Source of the DNA: Allobogoriella alba
Lineage (GTDB): Bacteria > Actinomycetota > Actinomycetes > Actinomycetales > Actinomycetaceae
DNA: 64,000 nucleotides
Reading direction: 5' to 3'
Assembly: GCF_042665525.1 (NCBI RefSeq)
Contig: NZ_JBHTCQ010000003.1
Span: 248,001 to 312,000, forward strand
Positions 44,454 through 53,087 of the stretch are shown here, in pieces. The translations under genes and the position numbers were made by a program. The notes beneath the pieces were generated by a model. The model had not been told where the DNA came from. It did no database searches and saw only the letters and a program-made list of their open reading frames with translations. Every line of letters starts with the position of its first letter. The stretch's first letter is position 1.

Positions 44454-44502
44454 CGACGCACTCCTTCGTGGGGTGTGGGAGAAACGGTCTCAGGTTAGGT
44501 GC

Positions 44503-46740
44503 TCAGGACCGGCCGAGCCGGGCGAGCGCCTCGTCCAGGGTGGCCGAGGGCCGCATCACGGCGCTCGCCTTCTCGCCGTCCGGGCGGTAGTAGCCGCCGA
44601 TGTCCACCGGCGAGCCCTGGACGCCCAGCAGCTCCGCGTTGATCGTCTCCTCGCCGTCCACGAGCGCCTGCGCGACCGGTCCGAACGCCGCCGCCAGCTC
44701 GGCGTCGACGCTCTGCGCGGCGAGCTCCTGGGCCCAGTAGCGCGCGAGGTAGTAGTGGCTGCCGCGGTTGTCGATCTCACCGACCTTGCGCTTGGGCGAC
44801 TTGTCCTCCATCAGGAGCGTCGCCGTCGCCTTGTCGAGGGTGTCGGCGAGGACCTGGGCCCGCGCGTTGCCGGTCGAGCCGGCCAGGTGCTCGAAGGAGA
44901 CCGCGAGCGCCAGGAACTCCCCGAGGCTGTCCCAGCGCAGGTGGTTCTCCTCGACGAGCTGCTGGACGTGCTTGGGTGCCGAGCCGCCCGCGCCGGTCTC
45001 GAAGAGCCCGCCACCGTTGATCAGCGGCACGACGGACAGCATCTTGGCCGACGTGCCCAGCTCGAGGATGGGGAACAGGTCGGTGAGGTAGTCGCGCAGG
45101 ACGTTGCCGGTCACCGAGATGGTGTCCTCGCCGCGGCGGATGCGCTCGAGCGAGAAGCGCGTGGCCTCGGCCGGGGACATGATCTCGATCTGCAGGCCCT
45201 GCGTGTCGTGCTCGGGCAGGTAGGTCCGCACCTTCTCGATGAGGTTGCGGTCGTGGGCCCGCTCCGGGTCCAGCCAGAACACGGCCGGGGCACCGGTGGC
45301 GCGGGCGCGCGTGACGGCGAGCTTGACCCAGTCGCGGATCGGGACGTCCTTGGTCTGGCAGGCCCGCCAGATGTCTCCGGGCGCCACCTCGTGCGCGACG
45401 AGCACCGCACCGGCCGAGTCGACGATCTCGACCCGGCCGGCCGCGGCGATCTGGAAGGTCTTGTCGTGGCTGCCGTACTCCTCGGCCTTCTGGGCCATCA
45501 GTCCGACGTTCGGGACCGAGCCCATGCTCGTCGGGTCGTAGGCGCCGTTGGCGAGGCAGTCCTCGATGACCGCCTGGTAGACCCCGGCGTAGGAGGAGTC
45601 CGGGATGACGGCGAGGGTGTCCGCCTGCCCGCCGTCGGGCCCCCACATCTTCCCGCCGGCGCGGATCATCGCCGGCATCGAGGCGTCGATGATGACGTCG
45701 GAGGGCACGTGGAGGTTGGTGATCCCCTTGTCCGAGTTCACCATGGCCAGGTCCGGGCCGTCGGCGAGGCCCTGCTCGATGGCAGCCCGCGCGCCGTCCC
45801 GCACCTCGGGCTCCAGCGCGTCCAGGCCGGCGAGGATGCCACCGAGGCCGTTGTCGGGGCTCAGGCCGGCGGCGTGCAGCTGCTCGCCGTAGGTCTCGAA
45901 CAGCCCCGGGAGGAAGGCGCGCACCACGTGGCCGAAGATGATCGGGTCCGAGACCTTCATCATCGTGGCCTTGAGGTGCACCGAGAACAGCACCCCGTCG
46001 GCCTTCGCACGCTCGACCTGCTCCGCGAGGAAGGCGTCCAGCGCGGCCGCCCGCATCACGGTGCCGTCCACGACCTCGCCCGCCAGCACCGGGACCGACT
46101 CCTTGAGGGTCGTCGTCGTGCCGTCGGTGGCGATGTGCCGGATCGTCAGGGTGTCGTCGGCCGGGACGACGACGGACTGCTCGTTGGAGCGGAAGTCGTC
46201 ACCGCTCATGGTGGCCACCCGGGTCTTCGTGCCGGCGGCCCACTCCCCCATCGAGTGCGGGTACCGGCGCGCGTAGGCCTTCACCGACGCGGGCGCCCGG
46301 CGGTCCGAGTTGCCCTCGCGCAGCACCGGGTTCACCGCACTGCCCTTGACCTTGTCGTAGCGGGCGCGGATCTCCTTCTCCTCGTCGGTGGACGGCTCGT
46401 CCGGGTAGTCCGGCAGCGCGTAGCCCTGGCCCTGCAGCTCCTTGACCGCGGCCTTGAGCTGCGGCACGGAGGCGCTGATGTTCGGGAGCTTGATGATGTT
46501 GGCCTCGGGCGTCTTGGCGAGCTCGCCGAGCTCGGTGAGGTCGTCCGCGATCCGCTGGCCCTCGGTCAGGTACTCGGGGAAGAGCGCGATGATGCGGCCG
46601 GCGAGAGAGATGTCACGGGTCTCCACGTCCACCCCGGCGGCGCTGGCGTAGGCCTGAATGATCGGCAGGAACGAGTGGGTCGCCAGCATGGGCGCCTCGT
46701 CGGTGTGGGTGTAGATGATCGTGGCCATGGAGTGACGCAT
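44503..46740 (-). CDS. icd: NADP-dependent isocitrate dehydrogenase, monomeric type
   Basis: 745 aa, the length and sequence of the monomeric IDH class (start ATIIYTHTDEAPMLATHSF; KLPNISASVPQLKAAVKEL; NPVLREGNSDRRAP; MKVSDPIIFGHVV; GGSAPKHVQQLVEENHLRWDSLGEF). It oxidises isocitrate to 2-oxoglutarate, making NADPH. ATG 46740 is given; ATG 46728 (MATIIYTH) is also plausible. A 16-bp motif shared with sucCD lies 23-38 nt upstream. Confidence 0.95.
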   Translation of the reverse strand: MRHSMATIIYTHTDEAPMLATHSFLPIIQAYASAAGVDVETRDISLAGRIIALFPEYLTEGQRIADDLTELGELAKTPEANIIKLPNISASVPQLKAAVKELQGQGYALPDYPDEPSTDEEKEIRARYDKVKGSAVNPVLREGNSDRRAPASVKAYARRYPHSMGEWAAGTKTRVATMSGDDFRSNEQSVVVPADDTLTIRHIATDGTTTTLKESVPVLAGEVVDGTVMRAAALDAFLAEQVERAKADGVLFSVHLKATMMKVSDPIIFGHVVRAFLPGLFETYGEQLHAAGLSPDNGLGGILAGLDALEPEVRDGARAAIEQGLADGPDLAMVNSDKGITNLHVPSDVIIDASMPAMIRAGGKMWGPDGGQADTLAVIPDSSYAGVYQAVIEDCLANGAYDPTSMGSVPNVGLMAQKAEEYGSHDKTFQIAAAGRVEIVDSAGAVLVAHEVAPGDIWRACQTKDVPIRDWVKLAVTRARATGAPAVFWLDPERAHDRNLIEKVRTYLPEHDTQGLQIEIMSPAEATRFSLERIRRGEDTISVTGNVLRDYLTDLFPILELGTSAKMLSVVPLINGGGLFETGAGGSAPKHVQQLVEENHLRWDSLGEFLALAVSFEHLAGSTGNARAQVLADTLDKATATLLMEDKSPKRKVGEIDNRGSHYYLARYWAQELAAQSVDAELAAAFGPVAQALVDGEETINAELLGVQGSPVDIGGYYRPDGEKASAVMRPSATLDEALARLGRS

Positions 46741-46762
46741 CCTGTCTTCGGTCGACGTTTGC

Positions 46763-46778
46763 TCGACATCAAGATATC
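46763..46778. promoter_or_regulatory. Shared TCA-gene motif, icd copy
   Basis: TCGACATCAAGATATC (plus strand) matches 14 of 16 bases with TCGACATCGAGACATC upstream of sucC, in the same orientation relative to the gene. It overlaps a minus-strand TATCTT that could be the icd -10. Confidence 0.5.
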
Positions 46779-46806
46779 TCGCCCGAGCGGTGGCGAACGA
46801 GTGGCC

Positions 46807-47079
46807 TCAGCCGCTGGAGGTGGCGTCGGCCCACCGGCTGAGGTACCCGAGGGAGACGGCGAGCGCGAGGAGGAACACGACGTCGAAGGTGCGCGAGCGT
46901 CCGCCGGGGATCGCGTCCTCCGGCGCGACGGCCCGGAAGCCGCCCGCCAGCGCGACGGCGAGCGCGAGCACCAGGACGGCGAGCGTCGGCGAGACCAGGA
47001 CGGCCGCGAGCGGCACGGCGACGACGGTGGCCAGCACGCCGATCAGTGCCCACGTCCGCCACCCGCGCCTGCTCACCAC
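46807..47079 (-). CDS. DUF3017 small membrane protein
   Basis: 90 aa, with two to three hydrophobic spans (WALIGVLATVVAVPLAAVLV; LAVLVLALAVALAGGFRAV; TFDVVFLLALAVSLGYL) and the RAVAPEDAIPGGRSRTFDV loop seen in the DUF3017 family next to folD/purH/mdh clusters. The GTG start at 47079 has TAGCCT 7 nt upstream and no ribosome site, so it is probably leaderless; GTG 47076 is the next codon. Confidence 0.75.
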   Translation of the reverse strand: MVSRRGWRTWALIGVLATVVAVPLAAVLVSPTLAVLVLALAVALAGGFRAVAPEDAIPGGRSRTFDVVFLLALAVSLGYLSRWADATSSG

Positions 47080-47086
47080 GCTGGCG

Positions 47087-47096
47087 AGGCTACCGT
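47087..47096. promoter_or_regulatory. Overlapping divergent -10 elements
   Basis: Minus-strand TAGCCT (47087-47092) ends 7 nt before GTG 47079, and plus-strand TACCGT (47091-47096) ends 6 nt before GTG 47103. They share two base pairs. Both genes appear leaderless and the promoters should be mutually exclusive. Confidence 0.5.
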
Positions 47097-47102
47097 GGCG
47101 TC

Positions 47103-48362
47103 GTGCCAGGTCCCGTCTCACCACTCCCGCGCTCCGTCCTCGTGCTCGGTGCCGGCCTGGCCGGCCTGCGGACCGTCGCCGAGCTGCGCGCCCGCGGCTT
47201 CGACGGCGAGGTGCGGGTGGTCGGCACCGAGCCCGTGCCGCCCTACGACCGTCCGCCGCTGTCGAAGGAGCTGTTCCGCCGCACGGAGCCGGCGTGGCTC
47301 GCCACCGACGGCCTCGGTGACCTGACGGAGCTGGCCGACGATCTGCTCCTAGGGCACCGTGCGGTGGGGCTGCGCGCGGACGGTGCGGGCGCCGAGGTGG
47401 ACGTGGCGGCACCGGACGGGACGGGCCCGCGGACCTACCGTGCCGACGTCCTCGTGCTCGCCGTGGGGGCGCACGCGGTGACCCCGCCCGGCTGGCACGG
47501 CGTGCGGACGCTCCACACGGCGCAGGACGCCGCCGCGCTGCGTGCCGCCCTGCGCCCCGGCCGGCGGCTGCTCGTGGTGGGTGCAGGCTGGATCGGCGCC
47601 GAGGTCGCCGGGCTGGCGGCCGCGCGGGGCTGCGACGTCACCGTCCTCGAGGCGGCCGCCGTGCCGCTGGAGCGGCAGGTGGGATCCGTCGTCGGGGCGC
47701 AGACCGTGCCGTGGTACGCCGAGGCCGGCGTGGAGCTGCGGTGCTCGACGCCGGTCCGCGGCGTGCGGCCGGGTGCCGTCGAGCTGGTGGACGGGGAGGT
47801 GCTGGCGGCCGACGTGGTGCTCGCCGCGACGGGTGTCCGCCCGGCGACGCACTGGCTCGCCGGTGCCCTCCCGACCACCCCGACCGGGGCGGTCCCCGTG
47901 GACGCCGCCGGTCGCGTCACGGGCGGACCACCGTCGGTCCGGGCGGTCGGCGACTGCGCCGAGATGACCACGCCCGGCCTCGGCACGGTGCCGGGCGGGC
48001 ACTGGGACGCGGCCCTGACCCACCCGGCCGCACTCGTGGCCGCGCTCGTCGGGGACGAGGTGCCGCCGACCCCGGCGCCGTACGTCTTCTCGACCCAGCT
48101 CGGCCGGGACGTGGCGCTGGTGGGCCGGCCACGGGACGACCTGCGCGTGCTGTACCGCGGCGACCCTGCGGGGCGGGAGTGGTCGGCCCTCGTCGTGGAC
48201 GACTCGGGACCCGCGCCGCGGCTGGTAGCCGGATTCACGGCCGACCGGCCGCGGGACGTCGGACCGCTCCGGCGTCTCCTCGCCGGGGGCGCGACGCCGG
48301 GCCTCGACCCGGGTGCCGCGGCGGACGTCGGCACCCCGCTGAAGAAGGCCGTGCTGACCTGA
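47103..48362 (+). CDS. Ferredoxin reductase-like FAD/NAD(P) oxidoreductase
   Basis: 419 aa. FAD motif VLVLGAGLAGLRTVAELRA, then the family signature PPYDRPPLSKELF, NAD motif LLVVGAGWIGAEVAGLAA and second FAD motif VRAVGDCAEM, with a C-terminal reductase-type domain. This is the BphA4/rubredoxin-reductase class passing electrons from NAD(P)H to a ferredoxin. No ferredoxin or oxygenase gene is adjacent, so the partner is unknown. The start is GTG 47103, apparently leaderless. Confidence 0.87.
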   Translation: MPGPVSPLPRSVLVLGAGLAGLRTVAELRARGFDGEVRVVGTEPVPPYDRPPLSKELFRRTEPAWLATDGLGDLTELADDLLLGHRAVGLRADGAGAEVDVAAPDGTGPRTYRADVLVLAVGAHAVTPPGWHGVRTLHTAQDAAALRAALRPGRRLLVVGAGWIGAEVAGLAAARGCDVTVLEAAAVPLERQVGSVVGAQTVPWYAEAGVELRCSTPVRGVRPGAVELVDGEVLAADVVLAATGVRPATHWLAGALPTTPTGAVPVDAAGRVTGGPPSVRAVGDCAEMTTPGLGTVPGGHWDAALTHPAALVAALVGDEVPPTPAPYVFSTQLGRDVALVGRPRDDLRVLYRGDPAGREWSALVVDDSGPAPRLVAGFTADRPRDVGPLRRLLAGGATPGLDPGAAADVGTPLKKAVLT

Positions 48363-48380
48363 CCGCGGTCGCGGACGACC

Positions 48381-50051
48381 TCAGTGGAAGAAGTGGCGCG
48401 TCCCGGTGAGGTACATCGTGATGCCCGCCTCCTGCGCGGCCGCGATCACCTCGTGGTCGCGGACCGAACCGCCGGGCTGGACGACCGCCGTGACGCCGGC
48501 GTCGATGAGCACCTGCAGCCCGTCCGGGAACGGGAAGAACGCGTCGGACGCGGCGACCGCGCCCCGGGAACGCCGCGGGGCGGCCGCCCCCGCCTGGTTC
48601 TCGGCACCGCCGGCGCCGTCCACGTCCGAGACCACCTCGACGCCCAGCGTGTCGGCGCGTTCCACCGCGAGGCGGCACGAGTCCACGCGGTTCACCTGCC
48701 CCATCCCGACGCCCACGCTGGCGCCGTCGCGCGCCAGCAGGACCGCGTTGGACTTCACCGAGCGGCACGCCTTCCACGCGAACGCCAGGTCGGCGAGCAC
48801 CTCGGGTGAGGCCGGCTCGCCCGCCGCGAGCGTCCAGCTGTGCGGGTCGTCGCCCGCGGCGTCGACCTGGTCGCGCATCTGGACGAGGATCCCGCCGCTG
48901 ATCTGCCGGAGCTCGGCCGGCCGCTCACCCGCCGGGTCCGGGCAGCGCAGCACGCGGACGTTCTTCTTCGCGCGGAGCACCTCGAGCGCCCCGTCCTCGA
49001 AGTCGGGCGCGAGGACGACCTCGGTGAAGACCTCGGCGATCTGCCGGGCCATCGCCACGCTCACCGGCCGGTTGGCCGCCACCACGCCACCGAACGCGGA
49101 GACGGGGTCGCAGGCGTGTGCCTTGGCGTGGGCCTCGGCCACGGTCGCGCCGACCGCGATGCCGCACGGGTTGGCGTGCTTGATGATCGCGACGGCGGGC
49201 TCGTCGAACGTGTACGCGGCGCGGCGCGCGGCGTCGGTGTCGACGTAGTTGTTGTACGACATCGCCTTGCCGTGCAGCTGCTCGGCCCCGGCGAGGCCGG
49301 CCGGACCGCTCTCGTCCCGGTAGAGGGCCGCGGCCTGGTGCGGGTTCTCGCCGTAGCGCAGCACGTCGGCCTTCTGCCAGGTCTCGCCGGCGAACGCAGG
49401 CCACCCGTCCTCGGTCCCGACGTAGGTCGAGGCGAACCAGTTCGCGACGGCGACGTCGTAGGCGGCGGTGTGTGCGAACGCCTCCGCGGCGAGCTGCTTG
49501 CGCTGCTCGAGCGTGAAGCCGTCCGCGGCCACCGCGGCGAGCACATCGCCGTACCGGGTCGGCGAGGTCACGATCGCGACGGACGGGTGGTTCTTCGCGG
49601 CGGCCCGCACCATCGAGGGTCCGCCGATGTCGATCTGTTCCACGCACTCGTCCGGCGCGGCGCCCGAGGCGACGGTCTCGGTGAACGGGTAGAGGTTGGA
49701 GACCACGAGGTCGAAGGGTGCGACGTCGAGCTCGGCGAGCTGGGCCACGTGGTCCGTGCGCCGCCGGTCCGCCAGGATGCCGGCGTGCACGCGGGGGTGC
49801 AGGGTCTTGACGCGGCCGTCGAGGCACTCGGGGAAGCCGGTGAGGTCCTCGACCCTGGTGACGGGCACGTCGAGGCCGGCGATCAGGCGGGCGGACCCTC
49901 CGGTGGAGACGAGCTCCACGCCGGCCTCGTGCAGCCCGCGGACGAGGTCCTCGAGCCCGGACTTGTCGTAGACGGACACCAGGGCCCGTCGGATCGGGAC
50001 TCGGTCACCGACGGTGGCGGGCACGATCGGGCTGCTTGGCTGGCTGCTCAC
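48381..50051 (-). CDS. purH: Bifunctional AICAR transformylase/IMP cyclohydrolase
   Basis: 556 aa, performing the last two steps of IMP synthesis. The N-terminal MGS-like IMP cyclohydrolase has RALVSVYDKSGLEDLV, STGGSARLI and GRVKTLHPRVHAGIL. The AICARFT domain has RYGENPHQAAALY, KAMSYNNYVD, IIKHANPCGIA and KSNAVLLARDG. An alanine-rich insert (about residues 492-505, NQAGAAAPRRS) lengthens it slightly. GTG 50051 has AGGAG 6 nt upstream. It lies behind its own promoter and ZTP riboswitch, so it can be expressed apart from purN. Confidence 0.95.
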   Translation of the reverse strand: MSSQPSSPIVPATVGDRVPIRRALVSVYDKSGLEDLVRGLHEAGVELVSTGGSARLIAGLDVPVTRVEDLTGFPECLDGRVKTLHPRVHAGILADRRRTDHVAQLAELDVAPFDLVVSNLYPFTETVASGAAPDECVEQIDIGGPSMVRAAAKNHPSVAIVTSPTRYGDVLAAVAADGFTLEQRKQLAAEAFAHTAAYDVAVANWFASTYVGTEDGWPAFAGETWQKADVLRYGENPHQAAALYRDESGPAGLAGAEQLHGKAMSYNNYVDTDAARRAAYTFDEPAVAIIKHANPCGIAVGATVAEAHAKAHACDPVSAFGGVVAANRPVSVAMARQIAEVFTEVVLAPDFEDGALEVLRAKKNVRVLRCPDPAGERPAELRQISGGILVQMRDQVDAAGDDPHSWTLAAGEPASPEVLADLAFAWKACRSVKSNAVLLARDGASVGVGMGQVNRVDSCRLAVERADTLGVEVVSDVDGAGGAENQAGAAAPRRSRGAVAASDAFFPFPDGLQVLIDAGVTAVVQPGGSVRDHEVIAAAQEAGITMYLTGTRHFFH

Positions 50052-50107
50052 GGAGGCTCCTGGGGCTCGACGGCGGGTCGGGGCGCGCGGCTGCCGCACC
50101 CGGTCCC

Positions 50108-50190
50108 GGCACCCAGGCGTGCGGTGCGCTGCAGGGAACTTCCGGCCGCTCCCCGGTGGTGGGCTCCACCTGTGCGCCAGTCACGGCCGC
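50108..50190 (-). promoter_or_regulatory. ZTP (pfl) riboswitch upstream of purH
   Basis: The minus strand shows GTGACTGGCG (about 50175-50184), CCGGGGAGCGG (about 50145-50156) and GCCTGGGT (50111-50118), the conserved pfl core. ZTP and ZMP accumulate when 10-formyl-THF limits PurH itself, so the RNA senses the substrate of the enzyme it controls. The predicted transcript begins at the aptamer. Confidence 0.9.
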
Positions 50191-50195
50191 GGACC

Positions 50196-50201
50196 ACTCT
50201 A
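50196..50201 (-). promoter_or_regulatory. -10 of the purH riboswitch transcript, overlapping the purN stop
   Basis: Minus-strand TAGAGT lies about 7 nt before the riboswitch; its first three bases are the purN TAG stop codon, so the promoter is embedded in the end of purN. Confidence 0.5.
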
Positions 50202-50864
50202 GCGAACGGAGCGCCCCGCGCCGAGGTGCACGTGGCGGCCCTCGATCCGCCAGCCGTTGCGGGCCAGCCGGCCGACCTCCTCGACCAGCTGCGCCCGCTC
50301 GGCGACCTTGATCCGCTCGGTCAGCGACTCCTCGTCGTCGTCCTGCAGGACCGGGACAGCGACCTGGGCGAGGATGACGCCGGTATCCATGCCGGCGTCG
50401 ACGAAGAACAGGGTCGCACCGGCGATCTTGACGCCGTACTCGAGCGCGTCGCGCGGGCCGTGGATGCCCGGGAACGCCGGCAGCAGCGCATTGTGCGTGT
50501 TGACGTACCGCCCCTCGAAGCGCTCCAGGAACCGCGGGCCGCACAGCTTGAGGAACCCGGCCGAGACCACGAGATCGGGCTCGTGCGCGGCGACCTGCTC
50601 GGTCAGCGCGCGGTCCCATGCCTCCCGGTCGGGGTGGTCCTGGACGCGTTCGACGAAGGTCGGTACGCCGTCCCGCTCGGCGAGCGTCGCACCCCCGGTG
50701 CCGGGCCGGTCCGCGCCGACGGCGACCACCTGGGCGCCGTAGTCGGGGTCGCTGCACGCCTTCAGCAGCGCGGCGAGGTTCGAGCCGCCGCCGGAGACCA
50801 GGACGACGAGCCGTGCGGGTCGTCCGGGCATGACGAAACGGCCGGTCGGCTCGGTGGTGGTCAC
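50199..50864 (-). CDS. purN: Phosphoribosylglycinamide formyltransferase
   Basis: 221 aa, transferring formyl from 10-formyl-THF to GAR. LVVLVSGGGSNLAALL is the phosphate loop, NTHNALLPAFPGIHGPRDAL contains the catalytic Asn/His, and VDAGMDTGVILAQ the catalytic Asp region. GTG 50864 has TACTCT 6 nt upstream and no ribosome site (leaderless); ATG 50831 is the alternative. It lies upstream of purH, as in M. tuberculosis Rv0956-Rv0957. Confidence 0.94.
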   Translation of the reverse strand: MTTTEPTGRFVMPGRPARLVVLVSGGGSNLAALLKACSDPDYGAQVVAVGADRPGTGGATLAERDGVPTFVERVQDHPDREAWDRALTEQVAAHEPDLVVSAGFLKLCGPRFLERFEGRYVNTHNALLPAFPGIHGPRDALEYGVKIAGATLFFVDAGMDTGVILAQVAVPVLQDDDEESLTERIKVAERAQLVEEVGRLARNGWRIEGRHVHLGAGRSVR

Positions 50865-50870
50865 CCGGCG

Positions 50871-50876
50871 AGAGTA
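50871..50876 (-). promoter_or_regulatory. -10 element for leaderless purN
   Basis: Minus-strand TACTCT ends 6 nt before GTG 50864, with no Shine-Dalgarno sequence. Confidence 0.45.
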
Positions 50877-50902
50877 GTGCGCCCGTGGGAGATGATGGGG
50901 AC

Positions 50903-51379
50903 ATGCCCGACCCGCAGCCGCCGCAAGGCAGCCCGTTCCTGTCCCCGCGGCAGTCACGCCGGGACGCCGAGCCCGATCCGGAGGCGCAGCGCCGCGCGAT
51001 CCGCACGACCCGGCTGTTCGGCCTGTCGCTCCTCCTCGTGGTCGCCCTCACCCTCCTCCAGCCGCCGTGGCCGGTCCCGGTGGCGACGGCCGTCCTGGCG
51101 GGGGCCTCCGTGGCGCTCGGGGTCGTCGGGCTCGTCCGGATCCGGCTCCACCGGGTGCGCGGGGCGTTGACCGTCGCCGTGCTGGCCGGGCTCCTCGTCG
51201 CAGGATTCATGGCGATGGCGACGTCGGCCCAGGTGCTCCTGTGGCGCGAGTACCAGGCCTACGGCGAGTGCCTGGAGTCGGCGATCACCCAGCAGGCTCG
51301 CGACGCGTGCCAGGCCCGGCTCGAGCGGTCGCTGGAGGAGCGTATGGACCAGATGATGGTGGACCCCGCCCGCTCCTGA
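50903..51379 (+). CDS. Small membrane protein of unknown function
   Basis: 158 aa, not recognised. A Pro/Gln-rich N-terminus (1-35) is followed by hydrophobic spans at about 40-60, 62-80 and 88-108, then a C-terminal tail with two Cys (YGECLESAITQQARDACQARL), predicted outside or as a helical hairpin. The ATG has GGGG 2 nt upstream. It is divergent from purN and converges with the PerM-like gene. Confidence 0.65.
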   Translation: MPDPQPPQGSPFLSPRQSRRDAEPDPEAQRRAIRTTRLFGLSLLLVVALTLLQPPWPVPVATAVLAGASVALGVVGLVRIRLHRVRGALTVAVLAGLLVAGFMAMATSAQVLLWREYQAYGECLESAITQQARDACQARLERSLEERMDQMMVDPARS

Positions 51380-51392
51380 GCCCTACCCGCGG

Positions 51393-52898
51393 TCAGCGGC
51401 GCTCGGCGCGCGACCACGACGAGAGGGACGGGCCTGACCAGCCGCCCGAGCTGCCGGACGGCCGGTCGTCGTCGCCCTCCGCGACGTCGTCGGCGGTGGC
51501 CGCGTGGTCCTCGGCGGCGTCCTGAGCGTCGGCGCGTGCGGGATCGCTCCGGGCGTCGGCGGCCTCGCCGGGCGTCTCCGCGGAGGGCGCACCGACGGCG
51601 TCCGTGGCTGCGCCTTCGTCGGGGGCTGATTCCGGGTGTGTCCCGGCCGCGGGCCTCGCCCTCCTGGTGGCGCGAGCCTCGCTCAGCCGGCCGGCCGCGC
51701 CGGAGACGCCGCCACGGGCGGCGTGGACGCCCATGCCGAGCATCGCGCGGGTCCGGCCGTGCAGGGCCACCACGGTGATCACCATCGCCAGGCCCGTCTC
51801 GACGAGCAGCATCCCGGCGACCGCGGGTGGCCGACCGCCCATCTCCGACATGCGTCCTGGGCCGATGGAGCCTGCCGCCAGGTGGGTGAGCACAGCCGCG
51901 GCGAGCGCCAGACCGAGGGCGCCGACCGCCGCACTCCCCGCCGCCTCCGCGAGCGTCCGGTCCGCGCGGCGCCGGTGGAGCAGCACCCCTGCGCCGACCC
52001 CGACCACGACGGTGAGCGCGAGAACCCACTGCGGCCCGGAGGAGCCCGGCTCGGGCAGCCCGCCGAGCAGCGGCACGGCCGGCAGCGGCGCCGAGACGGA
52101 CTCACCGGGCGCAAAGTGCGTCCCGGTGCCGACGGCGAACCCGGGGCCGGCCGCCCACGCCAGCGCCCACAGCACCAGGGTCGGCAGGAACACCAGCTGC
52201 GCGAGTCCCATGAGGACGAGGTTCACCGGATCGAGCAGGTAGGCGTCCTGGATCATCCGCACCCGGTCCCACCCGGCGACCAGGGCCGCGACGAGCAGGC
52301 CGGAGGCGACCACGACCAGGCCGACGAGTGCCAGCCCGCCCGCACGCAGGCCGTCGCTCACCCAGTGCGGTGTCCGCGGGATCGTCAGCTCCCCGCCGCT
52401 GCGCCGCACGGCGAGCGCGGTGCCGATCGAGCCGACGACGAGAGCACCGAGGAGCGCGCCGAGCCGCCCACCGGGAGCGAGGAAGGACGCCACGAGGACC
52501 GTGAGGAGATAGCCACCCACGGCGAACGCGCCGACGACGGGATCCGCGATCCGGACGCGCCGCACCGCGAGGTACGTCACGGCGACGCACAGCAGTGTCA
52601 GTCCCAGCGGGGCCACCGTCACCACGCCGGACCCGGCCTCCATCTCGCCGCCGTGGGCGAGCAGCCACAGCGAGATCCCGGTCCGGGCCGCGGCCTGCCA
52701 GGACGCCTCGCCGAGCGCGGGTGCCGCCGCCGTGGCCACGTAGGCGGTCACCGCGGGCACGACGACGGCCAGGCAGCTGAGCACCGCTGCCTCGACGCCG
52801 CTGACCAGCCCTCGCAGCCATCCCTCGGGCACGGTCCGGCGGCGCGGGACGTCGTGGTCGATGACCCGCGCCGGCCGGGTCTGCGTGCTGGTCGCCAT
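51393..52898 (-). CDS. perM: DUF6350 / PerM-like polytopic membrane protein
   Basis: 501 aa with about ten to eleven hydrophobic spans over residues 30-410 and an acidic Ala/Asp/Glu-rich cytoplasmic tail of about 90 residues. By family and place next to purN-purH it corresponds to M. tuberculosis PerM (Rv0955), a divisome-stabilising protein needed in acid or Mg-poor conditions; that role is from memory of the literature. GGGGAG lies 2 nt from ATG 52898. Confidence 0.75.
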   Translation of the reverse strand: MATSTQTRPARVIDHDVPRRRTVPEGWLRGLVSGVEAAVLSCLAVVVPAVTAYVATAAAPALGEASWQAAARTGISLWLLAHGGEMEAGSGVVTVAPLGLTLLCVAVTYLAVRRVRIADPVVGAFAVGGYLLTVLVASFLAPGGRLGALLGALVVGSIGTALAVRRSGGELTIPRTPHWVSDGLRAGGLALVGLVVVASGLLVAALVAGWDRVRMIQDAYLLDPVNLVLMGLAQLVFLPTLVLWALAWAAGPGFAVGTGTHFAPGESVSAPLPAVPLLGGLPEPGSSGPQWVLALTVVVGVGAGVLLHRRRADRTLAEAAGSAAVGALGLALAAAVLTHLAAGSIGPGRMSEMGGRPPAVAGMLLVETGLAMVITVVALHGRTRAMLGMGVHAARGGVSGAAGRLSEARATRRARPAAGTHPESAPDEGAATDAVGAPSAETPGEAADARSDPARADAQDAAEDHAATADDVAEGDDDRPSGSSGGWSGPSLSSWSRAERR

Positions 52899-52950
52899 CG
52901 CTCCCCATCGTCGGCCCTGCGGAGCCCGGGACCGGCGCGCCGCACCGGCG

Positions 52951-53010
52951 TGTCGGCAGCAGGTGGCCGGCGGGTGCCCGATATCGGCGTGTCGGCGCCA
53001 TGTCGGCAGC
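52951..53010. repeat. TGTCGGC direct repeats in a divergent promoter region
   Basis: TGTCGGC occurs at 52951, 52990 and 53001, with the 10-bp palindrome CCGATATCGG at 52978-52987 between them. They lie in the 189-bp gap between the PerM-like gene and the divergent hypothetical gene, ahead of a plus-strand TATCGT (53037-53042). Confidence 0.4.
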
Positions 53011-53087
53011 CCGCCCTGACGGCCGGACCCGGTCAGTATCGTGAGAGCGCCGGGACGGGACGGCCGAGACGGGACGGAGCCAGGACC

